Assembly: GCA_015179125.1 (NCBI GenBank)
Contig: WHVA01000139.1
Span: 62,001 to 126,000, forward strand
Direction: 5' to 3'
DNA length: 64,000 bases
Source of the DNA: Gautieria morchelliformis
Lineage: Eukaryota; Basidiomycota; Agaricomycetes; Gomphales; Gomphaceae
How positions within the stretch are numbered: position 1 is the first letter of the stretch; each line of letters opens with the position of its first letter. Positions 9,176 through 19,944 of the stretch are shown one piece after another. Both the position numbers and the translations under genes were made by a program. The notes below the pieces were generated by a model, which worked only from the letters and a program-made list of their open reading frames with translations, was not told where the DNA came from and did not search any database.

Positions 9176-12100
9176 TTACTCATCAGCACCCTTCTTTGCG
9201 CAGCATTTTTGTACGCACTCAAAGGTATCATACCGGTCTACCCAACGTTTCACCAGCGTCGCCTTTTCGTCGCTCAGCTCAAACTGCACATCTTGCATGG
9301 CAGCCATTGGGGAGCCCTCGACAATTGAAATGATCTCATAAGGCTGACTGGGATGGTAGCTGCCCGGCTTCAACAGCGGCAAGTCCGCCACTGCACCCCG
9401 AGCTGCATGTCTCGTCGAACGGCCAGCCCGAGGAGGTGACCGTCCTTCTGCAAGACTGTCTGGGCTTCGTGCTTGTCCCGACTCTTGATTTTCTGCGATC
9501 CCGTCTTCGCCGGCCGTGTGGATGAGCTGCTTCCTGGCCGAGGCAGCACTAGCCACGTCCTCCTGGCGACCAGTCGACGACTCCGCCTGTACTCCCTGCG
9601 AAGGATCTGTAGTAGCCGCTGGTGGCGATTTTTCTTCGATATCCGTCCCGGTCCCCCTTCTGGGTCTATTCGAAGGATGCTCAAAGGTCGTTCCATCAGA
9701 CGATGAGGACCGCGCTCGTTTCTTCCCAGAGGATAAAGACATGCCACCACTTTGGTGGACATGGTTCGTCTGAGAGGCCGCTCCATCACCTTTCGTCACT
9801 TCATTCTCTATGCTCGTATTCGAATCCTCCCACTGACCGCCACCAGGCCACTGCATGCTGGCCTCAAGCACGGCGTGAAGCTTCCCGTCCAGTCCCGATG
9901 CGAATACATCCTTCAAACATGATGAAAGAAGATTCATTATACCATCCACGCGATCTGGCTTGTCAGCTTCTCTGTCCTCGCTCGACACGCGCTGCGCGAC
10001 GGCAGCCATGCTCCTCTGGGTATCAGTTCCGCTCCCTCCAGACTCACTGGTGGGCGTGGGGCTAGCCTGTTCGCGATGTGACCTCAACGAAGGGACGGTA
10101 CACGTAAGGATCGTGCTTACCATTTCAGCCATGGCATGCGTGTCATCCTTCTGGGACACACTGGTTTGGTCAAATTGACTCGATGATGGGCCCGGGGCTG
10201 GATCCACGGCGTCCGCTGGGGTTCCGCTGGGCTAAGAATCATACAGGTGGTATGAGTAAGAAAGGCGTCCGCAATTAATATCACATAGCGAATCACATAC
10301 CGATGGAATTGATTCTGGAGCACACCTGATTGCGCCTCCCTCTGCACTCTCACCATCGAGGACAGACCCATCGGTAGAAACAGGCTGATGCGGTGCAGTT
10401 TCATTAATGTGTGGTTCCATTTGTCCGTCCACTGCAGGCGTCCCAGTGATACATGACAAAGCAGACGCAGATTCAGGACATTCTAGCTCAACAGGGTGTG
10501 CAAGTTGCTCAACCCCTAAGTCACTAGCGCCTTCCATTCCCTCGCTCTGCGAAGAAACAGAATCGTCTTGACGTGTCTGGGCGACGGGATTTATTGACAT
10601 GTCCATTTCCATATTGGAAGGCGCTCGTGGCGACGCAGATATATTCTGGCTCTCAATGTTGTCAGTAGAGGGCGCGGACGTTTCTCCGGCGCGAAGAAGT
10701 TCTGTAGGGCGAGGCGCATGTTCCGCTTGTTCGTCAACAGGGTCCTCATTCGGCGTGGGAGCCTGGGGCTTCTGAGAATGTGATGGCGGGGGCGGTGAAA
10801 ATGCCATCCTAGGTGGCGATCCTGATGAAGGTAGGTGGTTTGCAGTGTCATTACCGGCTGTCGATTCAGATTGGATCGCCTCCGCCTCCGAAGTAACATT
10901 CTCTCGCGCAAGCGGCATCATTTGCTGTGTTGCCTCCGATGCCAGAAAAGGGCCTGCCTCTACAACTGAAACAGGGTCAACTGAGCTTGTATCCTCAGCA
11001 GCACCTATGGGAGGCTGATGTGGAGTGATTGTTTGCCGAGGCGATGAGTCGGCGCCTAAGGGGTTATTCAGTTGTACATCACCCATTGGCACAGTAGTGT
11101 CCGGAGAGTCCTCTACGTCCGCCGAAGGGACGGAAACGCTAGGCTTGGCCTCACATGTCAATGAGTGAAAGGTACTTCGTAGTGGATTGTACAACTCACT
11201 TCATTGCTGCTCTCTCCTCCACCATCCTCCGCTGTATTTCCCTTTTCCGGTTCTTGAGATACAGCCTTAGGCTGTGCAGACTTCTTCCAGCTCTTCTTGT
11301 CGATGGCAGCGAGTCGTTCGAATTTGGCGCTAAAAAGCGACGCGCGTTTTGAGGGGGGTACGGCAGTGGGGGGTTGTGCGCTCGAACTCTGGACAGGTGG
11401 TAAAACAGATGGCGCTGCAGCTTGACCTGTGGGCTGAGAGATTGTTGGTGCCGCATGAGGGCTGGCCGTGGGCGTCGCGCCTGGCGAAGCCGTAGGGGCG
11501 GCGACAGGACCACTAGAAGGCGTGTCCATCGAGGCTGTGGCGGCCGGAACCTCCTCAACACGTGTGTCTGGTACGGGAAAGGTGGCTTTTCGTAACATGA
11601 AGGATTTGTGGTTAGGAGGCCGGAGAACTGGGGACGAAGAAGTCGTTGGAGAATCAGGGAGACTCGCAGATGGCGAACTGGTTCCGGACGCAGTGGCGAA
11701 AGGGTCCTTCAACCGTGGCATTTGACCAACGTTGCGAAATTCACGTGGTGTAGCAGATGGATCCGCAAGGTCAGCCAAGGGCATCTTGAGTACGCCGAAA
11801 CTATCTGGGAGCGCCGAAGAGGTAGATGATGATGCTGGCAAGATGGGAGTTACTGGTGTTACCCTATCGGAGGAGCCCGCCTTACCTTCCGGAGACGCGG
11901 TGCTTGAAAAAAAAGGCGACTGTGTGACCTTGCACGCGATTAGCAAGATGAATTCGAGCTTACGGTGTGTCTGCAGTAGCGGTAGATGGTCGCCTCGCGG
12001 GGAGCGCAGAAGTTCCTGCCGTGGGGTGCGATCCTTGAGGAGAGACATGGATCGTTGAAAAAATATTGACTAGTCGTGCTGACAAGGAGCCATCATTGGA

Positions 12101-12698
12101 AGGGGAGACGAAGAGAATATAAACTACATGTTCGTACTCTTGAGATCAACCTCCGGGAATAACGGCAGGAAAGGTCTCGCGGTCTCGACTAAGACGGTGT
12201 ATGCCGCCGCCCTGGTCTGGATATCAGGAGTGCACCTCGAAATGTGAAAATCATTGACTAGTCTCAGCCCGATAAGGCGTGCAAGTGTATAGGCCGCGGC
12301 CTTGGTGCGGCGTAACAGTAAATCCAGGAGCTGTGGCATGAGTTTCCAGGAGAGCGCACCTCAAGCAACGAGACTATCTAGAGGGGGAAAGGGTATGATG
12401 ACAGGCAACATCAATGGGGAGGGGTACTTACTTGTGGTCTTGCTTCCGGGTAGTATGCCTTCTCAGAAGCTAGCCATTTAGTAAGCTTGTCTGCTGCCTG
12501 AATAAATGCCTCTTGGTTGTTCGAGGATAACTTTCTGTCAAGGTCCCGGAAGACCTTCGTATTTGTGCTCACGCGCTTGTCGTACTGGTTCGCAGTGTCC
12601 TTTCAACATTACCAGGGGGTTTGATTAGTTTGATGTGATACCGAAATGGCTAGTGGACTTGCATTTCCTTTCGCTGATCTGGTAGGAGATGCGGACAT
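9176..12698 (-). CDS. Large Ser/Pro-rich uncharacterised protein, multi-exon
   Basis: The start at 12698 gives MSASPTRSAKGNASPLAIS (exon 12642-12698). A 42-nt intron follows, then exon 12432-12599 with DTANQYDKRVSTNTKVFRDL and KLTKWLASEKAYYPEARPQ. An exon near 12138-12330 (LLRRTKAAAYTLARLIGL, TVLVETARPFLPLFPE) probably splices into the frame beginning RTPRQELLRSPRGDHLPLL at about 12030. Introns at 11150-11199 and about 10210-10300 keep phase. The N-terminal third is helical and looks folded. The rest is disordered, rich in Ser, Pro, Thr and acidic residues, with one KRARSSSSD basic patch that could be a nuclear signal. It ends CAKKGADE at TAA 9176-9178, unless it continues into the module at 8659-9146. 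I do not recognise the family. Exon joins in the 12.0-12.4 kb part are tentative. Confidence 0.6.
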
Positions 12699-12948
12699 GG
12701 GGGCAAGCAGGCCGCAGATTTACAGAAAGCTCATAGAGCGGCCCGGAGTCTTTACCTAATCTGGTTACACGGCTCTCCGATAGAGGTTGGTGACAAAAGC
12801 TCCATTAACCGTTTGTGTTTAGCTTGTTCTGCAAACGTTCCTGTCGAGGCGAGTCATTGATTGAAATTTAAAGCTTGAAGCTTGTAGCTTCGCTACAGCA
12901 TTGATCATTCTCTAGTGTGCGGTTCCTGACCTAAGTACTACTGCCACC

Positions 12949-13428
12949 ATGTCGGCGCCACCGCAATCATTCACGCTCGGCTCGCTGTACCTTGCAGGCT
13001 TCGCCCAAGCTGGTGCCCCGCATGCAGGGCTCATCATCCCCACCAGCGCGTCCTCGGGGCGTCTTGTTCATATCCGTATCGACCGTGCTAACGCCCCCAC
13101 CTGGACGGTTCAGTCACGAGACCAGAGAATCGCGGGGGAGATGCTCTTGTCTAGCCTTCTCAAGCTACGAGACGTGTCCCGCGGCGAAGTAACCATAGAA
13201 CAGCTCGAAGAAGCCGCGGCATCGGTACCGCCACCCGCGAACGACGAGTTTGGAGAATGCTTACCGTGGGCTTTGCGTACGGTCCAAAAGCTCGATGAAA
13301 TGGGGTTAGTGAAGCTGACTGACGCCGATGAGCTGGGAAAAGAGTTTGAGACGTTTGCAGTTGGGAATAAGGCGTATGCTACGAGACGGAAATTTCCCAA
13401 TGTCCAGGTCTCTGAATTTTGCTCATGA
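12949..13428 (+). CDS. Small conserved basidiomycete protein, unknown function
   Basis: A single-exon frame of 159 residues has the start context CCACCATGTCGG, close to the eukaryotic optimum. Features seen are SLYLAGFAQAGAPHAGLIIP, LVHIRIDRANAPTWTVQSR, GEMLLSSLLKL, an acidic EQLEEAAASV, then DEFGECLPWALRTVQKLDEM and KFPNVQVSEFC at the end. This order (a YLAG/HAGL opening, HIRID, a Cys-Pro-Trp motif, and a KFPN...S end) is shared by a group of mushroom proteins I recall as a domain of unknown function, possibly DUF6914. There is no signal peptide or membrane segment. It sits head-to-head with the minus-strand gene ending its 5' side at 12698, so about 250 bases may act as a shared promoter. 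Confidence 0.75.
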   Translation: MSAPPQSFTLGSLYLAGFAQAGAPHAGLIIPTSASSGRLVHIRIDRANAPTWTVQSRDQRIAGEMLLSSLLKLRDVSRGEVTIEQLEEAAASVPPPANDEFGECLPWALRTVQKLDEMGLVKLTDADELGKEFETFAVGNKAYATRRKFPNVQVSEFCS

Positions 13429-13701
13429 AGCCCACCTTCCGATGGCCCAGCCACAACAATATCAAAGGGGAGAGTCCCTTATATGGTGCCACGGTCATCC
13501 CTCTCGGCGTCCTCTCGATCTGTCCCGTCGTCTAGACGATTGCCCCTCGGATGCAGATAAATTGCAGGCGGAGCCGTATCTACAGATTCAGTACTCACGT
13601 AATTAAATAGTGGAGTACGCCAATTGTGGTTGCGCTGTCTCACGCTGTGTACGCCCGCGAAGCTGTAACTTCGCGCAGGCTGGGGCTGGTCTTCAGCTGC
13701 C

Positions 13702-16700
13702 ATGGCTCTTCCAACTAGACCCCGTTCTCGCTCCGAGGCACGTCCTTGCACGGCCCCAGCCAATTCACATGCTCCCAGTGCCCATCCTCCAACTGCCGTC
13801 TCTAGTCGGCCTCCACATTCTTTCTCTCGTCCTCAACATCCTAAGATCAATATTGATACCTACACAGTCCACAAACCGAGTATGCCACGTAGGGGGACTG
13901 GCAATTTGGCTTTGCAGGCCAGAGACTCTGTTAAAGTACGCAAACGCACCATGAGCACCGGTGCCGTGTCCACTCGAGTGGCCAGGCAGAACGCCAGGAA
14001 GGCGAGCGCCGGTCTCCTGCAGGTGAGCGAGCCCCTTGACCTTGACCGCTCCAATAAATATTCAAATCTGGGGCGTAAGCCAAACTCGAAGGCACGAAAT
14101 GTGTCCCCGTCTGGCTCCACTCGTGGCCGTACACGGTCTCGGTCTCCTGCTGGCACACCATCCACCCGTACAAATTCTCACCGCAATCGTCCTTCGCGTT
14201 CTCCTTCGCCATCTTCTTCCTCTCCCTCCCAGTCTCCGACCCCAGTCACTCCTGGACAACCAGGTCTCTCGGGCGCCCCTTCTTCGTACCACACTCGTAC
14301 ACACGTACCCCACAATTCCCAGGAAACCACTACATCGGCGTACCCGCCCTCGTCCTCGCAATCATCGCGCTCAACCTCGTCCTCCCCTGAGCGAACGCAC
14401 CTTCCGTCGCCCCCTCCTCGATCTGAAAAGATGCTGGGTGCATTGCCGCATGTCTCCTCACTCGACCTGGACCCAGACGACGTGAATGCCCGCCTCCGTC
14501 TTCTCGTTAACAACAGCTATTATCTTCCACCTGCGCACACCAAACCCGAGTTGTCTCCCATATATCTCACGCCCCCTACTTCCAGGGGGGCGACATCTCC
14601 CAGTGCATTCAAGGAGTTCTTTCGTGTTGGAAAGAAAAAAGAGAAAAAGCCGTCTGAAGTTAATGGGCATGGCAGCCCTGGCGGGCAACATGGGATGTCT
14701 CCCACCGGCGCACCGCGCACCATCTCCGGCGGCCCAGACCGTCGCTTTGGGTCCCCAAGACATGACTTGGATTTTCAACCACCTGTAGGGCCAGCACGAA
14801 ATAGGGTCGTAGTTGTACGCGAAACCTTGGAAAATCTGCCACTCCCGGCGGTCCGCGCACCGCTTCGCACATCCTCGCTGCCAACCCATGGTCGTCCTCG
14901 GACAGCCCCAGAATTTATTGACCCAACCACGCAGTATGATATGCCACCCCCCACGCACTATCCGTCGTACAATAATCTGCGCTTAGACGCGGCAGGCCTC
15001 ACAGGCAATGTTGAGCTCGACCAATTTGCACCGCCGGGAGAACCGTGGAGTCCTGTCCCGTCCTCCCCACGCAGTCCCCGTCGAACCGGAGGTGGGATGG
15101 ATCCCCAGGAACGTGTGTGGCGACGCGCCTTGTTAGAGCAGGCCGTGGATCTGAGTCTGAGCTCTGCAGCTAGCGACCCTGGTCATGGTAGCTATGGTCT
15201 CCAGGACGAGAGTTTCAGGAGTTTAAGGGTGAACAGCGAAGAGAACGTGACGACTACTACCTCCAAATCTCCAAAAAGCAAGAAGAGTTGGTGGGGTAAA
15301 AGGGACAAGGACGCAGAGGATGTCCCGCCAAGACCCTCGACGTCCTCTTCCAACAAGGAGCGCCCCGTTCTGCATATTTCTAGCCAGCGCAGTACCCACA
15401 GCCTTGAGCATCCAGTCCATCCTCATTCAGCCCAATTATTCTCCAAGCGGACTCTCGGCCAGAGTATCGTTCCAAACATACATGCCGAGTTGGAACAACT
15501 TGAGCGACAGCAGGCACGGATGGCACATGAACGAAACGCGGGGCTCCCCCCTTCGTTACGATTAAACGTATTGCCATTTGGACCTACGTCCACATCTGCT
15601 CCTGTGACGCCGCTCTATTCGCACGAACCGCCTACCACACCTCCATTGCCAATGACGCCATTGCGTCCGCGTCCTGCTTACCGCAGAAGCGAGATCAGAT
15701 TAGACATGAATTCACTAGCGGAGCGGGACGCCCGCGAATTCATGCCTGGACACTCGACGATCCGGAAGAGCCTGTCCAGTCCACTTCTGTCCGATCTGCA
15801 CGAGATGGGTGTTGAAGTCGAAGACCCCATGCCATTTGCGGGTAGTAGCAGTGACAGCCTGAATGGCTTTGCGGCTCCCTCGCTTGTGCTGCAGGATCCG
15901 CATGGCGTCACGTCTCTGGTGCCTTCGAACACCGCCGATAGTTTCACAAGCGGAAGCCATTATTCGGAGGATGACCCGAGCCATCATATTTTTGATCTCA
16001 TGATGTCACCCCACGAGCGGACATTTGGTCTTCACGATGACGACGACGACGACGAGGCGAGCTTGGATCGATGGAATAGGACCCTGTCTAGTCCTGACCA
16101 CGGCGGTGGTCGCCCCTCCTTCGACTCCTTTGGTGCGCGTCGTGTTCAAAGTCCCGATGAGGACTGCCCTGCCCGAGCATCGTCTACCTTTGGCTTCCGA
16201 CGGTCCAATGTCTCCGTAGCGCATCCGTCTCCATTACGTGGGCCCCACCGGGACATTGAGGTCGACATCTCTGGGGATCCGACCGACCATCTTCTCTTGA
16301 TGGAGTCCCAAAGGTCTTCTTCACCAGGCACCCAGTCGCAGACATCTTCTCTGAGGGGATACGTTTCTGCCGTCGATCACACGTTCCATGGGTCGGGAGT
16401 TCCCTCGCAGTCGGTTCACTCCACCAACGCGGCATTGACCTCAGTTCACCCTCACCCTGAGCGCTCACGCAGTCCCGAGCAGACGGAAACTGCTGCATCG
16501 ATTTCATTCTTTGACAGCGTCCAGCATCAATCGTATATGGACACGGATGGTGTATCGTCTGATTCTGATTTGGATGGTGATGGTGATGCCGACCATGCTG
16601 CCGATGGACCTCCTGATGTTCAGCCCACGATTGAGTATGAAAGGCATGCGCAGACACGAACTCTTGGTCGCAAGAGTCTGAACACCGTTCGTCCCGCTCC

Positions 16701-17286
16701 AGCGTTTACAACGCAGTTCCGTAATGCCTCGCAACCGCAAATAGCCTTACCGCGAGGGGACACAGGACCGCCTCTTGCCTCGATGCTCCGCCCTATTCAG
16801 CCATATGACCACCTCGATCGTAAGAAGCCGTTGACAAACACGCCTCTTTCAGCACCACCCACGTCTTCTGGCATATTATCGCAACTCAAAGCTAAATCCG
16901 GTAAGGGGTCACTTCCATTCCCAGGCCGAGGCAAGAAGTCGGGGGCGACGTTGCCTGAATCGACATTCGAACTACTGTACCCACATGGTTCGGCGTTGTC
17001 GCTTGGCACAGGCGTGAGTGCGGGGACCAGATCAGATACTGGGGGCGCTGGGGCGGGCCACTGGGGCTTCGAGGGTGTCAGAACCCAAGAGAGTATGCAA
17101 TCGTTGCGGAGCTCTGCTGCCGCTTCGATAAGTCAGGTAGCATCGTGGAGGCAGGAACAGGGTACCCAGGATGAGTCGTTGAGGAAGCTAGACGGTATGT
17201 TAATGCAACACCTCGAAGCGGAGAAGGATAGATTGCGAAAAATCGCGACTGCAGCGAGGGAGAAGGGTAGAGACCGACTGCGTTGA
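13702..17286 (+). CDS. Long intrinsically disordered protein (1194 residues), unknown function
   Basis: One open frame of 1194 codons runs from ATG 13702 to TGA 17284-17286. Composition is dominated by Ser, Pro, Arg and Thr. The first 200 residues are an SR/SP-rich stretch (RTRSRSPAGTPSTRT). Near residue 260 a short ordered piece, DVNARLRLLVNNSYYLPP, precedes SAFKEFFRVGKKKEKKPSE, a motif of a basic patch after an aromatic helix that I have seen in related fungal proteins. Further on are a six-Asp run (about residue 776) and many acidic Ser clusters. The last 60 residues are predicted helical with heptad character (LRKLDGMLMQHLEAEKDRL). No enzyme domain is seen. The first ATG is taken, though the later ATG at codon 54 (MPRRGTGNLALQARDSVKVR) is a fair alternative start. 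A scaffold or signalling role is possible but not shown. Confidence 0.75.
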   Translation: MALPTRPRSRSEARPCTAPANSHAPSAHPPTAVSSRPPHSFSRPQHPKINIDTYTVHKPSMPRRGTGNLALQARDSVKVRKRTMSTGAVSTRVARQNARKASAGLLQVSEPLDLDRSNKYSNLGRKPNSKARNVSPSGSTRGRTRSRSPAGTPSTRTNSHRNRPSRSPSPSSSSPSQSPTPVTPGQPGLSGAPSSYHTRTHVPHNSQETTTSAYPPSSSQSSRSTSSSPERTHLPSPPPRSEKMLGALPHVSSLDLDPDDVNARLRLLVNNSYYLPPAHTKPELSPIYLTPPTSRGATSPSAFKEFFRVGKKKEKKPSEVNGHGSPGGQHGMSPTGAPRTISGGPDRRFGSPRHDLDFQPPVGPARNRVVVVRETLENLPLPAVRAPLRTSSLPTHGRPRTAPEFIDPTTQYDMPPPTHYPSYNNLRLDAAGLTGNVELDQFAPPGEPWSPVPSSPRSPRRTGGGMDPQERVWRRALLEQAVDLSLSSAASDPGHGSYGLQDESFRSLRVNSEENVTTTTSKSPKSKKSWWGKRDKDAEDVPPRPSTSSSNKERPVLHISSQRSTHSLEHPVHPHSAQLFSKRTLGQSIVPNIHAELEQLERQQARMAHERNAGLPPSLRLNVLPFGPTSTSAPVTPLYSHEPPTTPPLPMTPLRPRPAYRRSEIRLDMNSLAERDAREFMPGHSTIRKSLSSPLLSDLHEMGVEVEDPMPFAGSSSDSLNGFAAPSLVLQDPHGVTSLVPSNTADSFTSGSHYSEDDPSHHIFDLMMSPHERTFGLHDDDDDDEASLDRWNRTLSSPDHGGGRPSFDSFGARRVQSPDEDCPARASSTFGFRRSNVSVAHPSPLRGPHRDIEVDISGDPTDHLLLMESQRSSSPGTQSQTSSLRGYVSAVDHTFHGSGVPSQSVHSTNAALTSVHPHPERSRSPEQTETAASISFFDSVQHQSYMDTDGVSSDSDLDGDGDADHAADGPPDVQPTIEYERHAQTRTLGRKSLNTVRPAPAFTTQFRNASQPQIALPRGDTGPPLASMLRPIQPYDHLDRKKPLTNTPLSAPPTSSGILSQLKAKSGKGSLPFPGRGKKSGATLPESTFELLYPHGSALSLGTGVSAGTRSDTGGAGAGHWGFEGVRTQESMQSLRSSAAASISQVASWRQEQGTQDESLRKLDGMLMQHLEAEKDRLRKIATAAREKGRDRLR

Positions 17287-17501
17287 CTAAATTTATATTT
17301 TGGAATTCGACTGGATGGATGGATTTTATTTGATAATCTCTCAATTTCACATTCGGCTCGCTCGCTGTACTTAGCCACTAGCAATCTTGTATCCTTCGAA
17401 TTCTGTTCATGTTATGATGTTGTTTGCGCCACAGCTCGATTCGCTGAGTATGGAATAGTGCCTCATGGCACTCCTGAAAGCGCCTGTTCTCCATACTCCC
17501 T

Positions 17502-19291
17502 ATGGATACCCCGCTCGAAAGACTTCAAAGGTACTCATGGCATCAGGTCAGATTATCACCCTTACGCTTCATATACAGCCTGTTGACTAGTTAAACAGTC
17601 CCACGACCAGGCATGCACAGTTGGCCTTTGGCTTCTGGGCTTGGTGCTCACGCTTCATCTAGGCCACGGTATTGCTCCTGGTCCCATATGAGACACTTCC
17701 AGAAGATGTTCTTGTAAGTAATATTGGATTGCCTCGAGTACAATCTGACAGCTTAAGGAGGGAAGGTCATCATTGAACGAAACTTTCTAGTGGCGGGCGT
17801 ACGTGGACAGCCCGCCATTATCAAGGTAATGTCCGTGTGTATGATATGTCAGTGTGCTTAAGGCTGGTTCCAGGGACGTCTATATGCTGGTGTAGATACT
17901 TCCAGCTCAGCATGGCAGCTCGAGCCACGAGCTTCTGCTCGGGAACGTACAATGTCATCTACATCCTCACGCTCCTCCTCCTTTGCTGTCGTTTCCGATC
18001 CAGATATCTCCAGCTTTACTGCCTCCTTGGAGAGCGGACGGGAATCTGAAGTAGATGATTATGCCGACCTAGTCCAATCGCCCGTATTCTCGTCGCCATC
18101 CTCTAACGACGAGCGAGCTGGTATTGTCCCCGGGCCACGCCACCGGGATGACTTTGTAATGCCTCAGATCCCTGGACTCTCTTCTCCACATGTTGGACCA
18201 TCACTCGTGTCGTCATTGTCATCCACTGACTCTCTCCACCACTCCGCCCGCTCAGGAAGGTTATTGACGCTTCACCTGGAGAAAGGTTAGGCATCGCTCG
18301 GAACCTGATGTTCCCTGGACTTACTCTATGATTGTATAGTTGAATCAATCATTTGGCCATCCTTGGTGGTTGGCCCAGTGCCCATTTCGCTAGCAGCCAC
18401 AGTGCATTTGCCAGACCGTTGGCAAGATCCAGAATTGCCCGCTAATGACGAAAAGTTCAATATGGATCCCACCAGTCTCAGTCTCATGGCTATCGATATG
18501 CTTGACATTCGTCAAGAACGAAGCGAGGCGTTCGAATACCTTGTGTACGTAGTATTATTCTATCTTTTTCGGACAACCGCAGGTGTTGATATGTCCCGTC
18601 TAGACGTGCTTGGCACCAGTCTCGCATCCCGGTTTCGACCCTGAAGCTAGTGACTCATTATATACCTCTCCAAGCGTCGACCTCGTTGTCCTCCACAGAG
18701 CCGATAGCGAAAGGGAACCCCTCATACTTCGTCGATCGTCTCGGGGGCGTGCCAGGCCAAGCTCAGCTATATCTGGAAGCGGGACTGTTGCACTTGGAAG
18801 GCGCGGCATCGCTGTTGCTATCGTCCTCTTCTACTGCGCTGTCTTCCCTTCGGAGCTCGGAGCCTTACCATGCACTCGCATCGCGCGAGAGCGGGACAGA
18901 GGGGTGGCGCAGAGATCGCGAGACTGCGCGACGGTATTTTGAGCGTGCCAAGATGCTTGATCCCACTATTGACGTCCCCGTCTTACCTTCCGAGGGAGAC
19001 GAGTCAAGGAGTGAAAAGGGGCGGAGGAGTATCGAAGTGCGGTCTACAGCCCCAACAAGCACGAGTGGCGTTTCCCGGGCATCTTCCCAGAAAGACACCC
19101 AAGAGAAGGACGCAGTAGCTGCGAAGCCAAAGAGAAGGCGAAAAGAGAAAGATGGTCCGGCGGACTCTATGCTCGATCATGTGGATAGTGATATGTGGTA
19201 CCTGTATCTGCCTGGTGTAGTGGGCGCTGTGATTGCAGTAGGCATAGTGGGTGCTTTGAGCCTGACCTCGTGGAGGAAGAGCCAGGCTTAG
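17502..19291 (+). CDS. Tail-anchored CS-domain (p23/NudC-like) protein
   Basis: Six exons join in phase: 17502-17546, 17663-17713, 17766-17825, 17874-18285, 18340-18544 and 18604-19291, giving 486 residues. The N-terminal 75 residues have CS-domain marks: RYSWHQ, then VLLLVPYETLPEDVLVII, FLVAGVRGQPAIIKGRLY and AWQLEPR. These match the Y-x-W-x-Q...V...V..L.GQP.II.G.LY...W.LE pattern of the NudC/p23 fold, a co-chaperone module. A Ser-rich region follows, then VESIIWPSLVVGPVPIS, a helical part, a KRRRKEK basic stretch, and a single C-terminal hydrophobic helix (YLPGVVGAVIAVGIVGALSL) just before the stop. The protein should therefore be cytosolic with its tail in a membrane, which one being unknown. 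A co-chaperone role at an organelle surface is inferred from the architecture. Confidence 0.8.
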
Positions 19292-19944
19292 CATTCACAT
19301 GTACGAATAGAACCTCACTCTGGTTGGCAGTCACTTGTGCACTATGGAGTAGCGAGCCTGTCGATTCGCCCAAATGCACGGTAAATATGTAAAGGCCTCG
19401 GCTTTATAAAGGTCGGGCCGGTATATAGCACCCACCGGCTTTCAACTTATCATCTTCCAATTTGAGGTGACAGCGGATCGCCCAAGTTCAGAGACTTGTG
19501 GAAAGCACGGAAGCAATGAGACTGGCTGAGAGGGGCTTGTAGAGAGAATGTCGGGAAGAGAGTGTCACAATAGTATCTCCTATAGGCGGGTCACGATCTT
19601 ATGGGAAAATAAGTAAATCTCCATACCTACCTATTTGGCAATGGGCGTTGTTTGCTTGTGGCCGTCGTCCCAATTCTAAACGAGCGTCAGAGCTAGAGAG
19701 GAAGCTACAGTAAATTTCGGGCGAGGCGCACCAAGATACTTATGCAGTGGTCTGTGTCTGAGTAGGACTTAGTAATATTTTGTCTACGATGAAGTACTTA
19801 TGAAGCGACAATAGCCTGAGAAGCGCGCGAGACATGGCGGACTTCGAAGACTCCCGCTTGTGAGGTTGACATACCGAGGTTGACATACCGCCACGACGAG
19901 GAGCGACCTGCTTGTCCTTTACCATCGGTACCATTCTCAAGAGA
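19292..19944. other. Intergenic region upstream of MED19
   Basis: No gene is recognised. There is a possible TATA-like element at about 19402 (CTTTATAAAGG). The phrase GAGGTTGACATACCG occurs twice in a row around 19862-19893. The last few hundred bases should contain the MED19 promoter. Confidence 0.45.

Noticed and set aside
13860-17009. Many antisense frames opposite the 1194-residue gene
   Set aside because: They are shadows of a GC-rich, Ser/Arg-rich gene with no independent motifs or splice structure.
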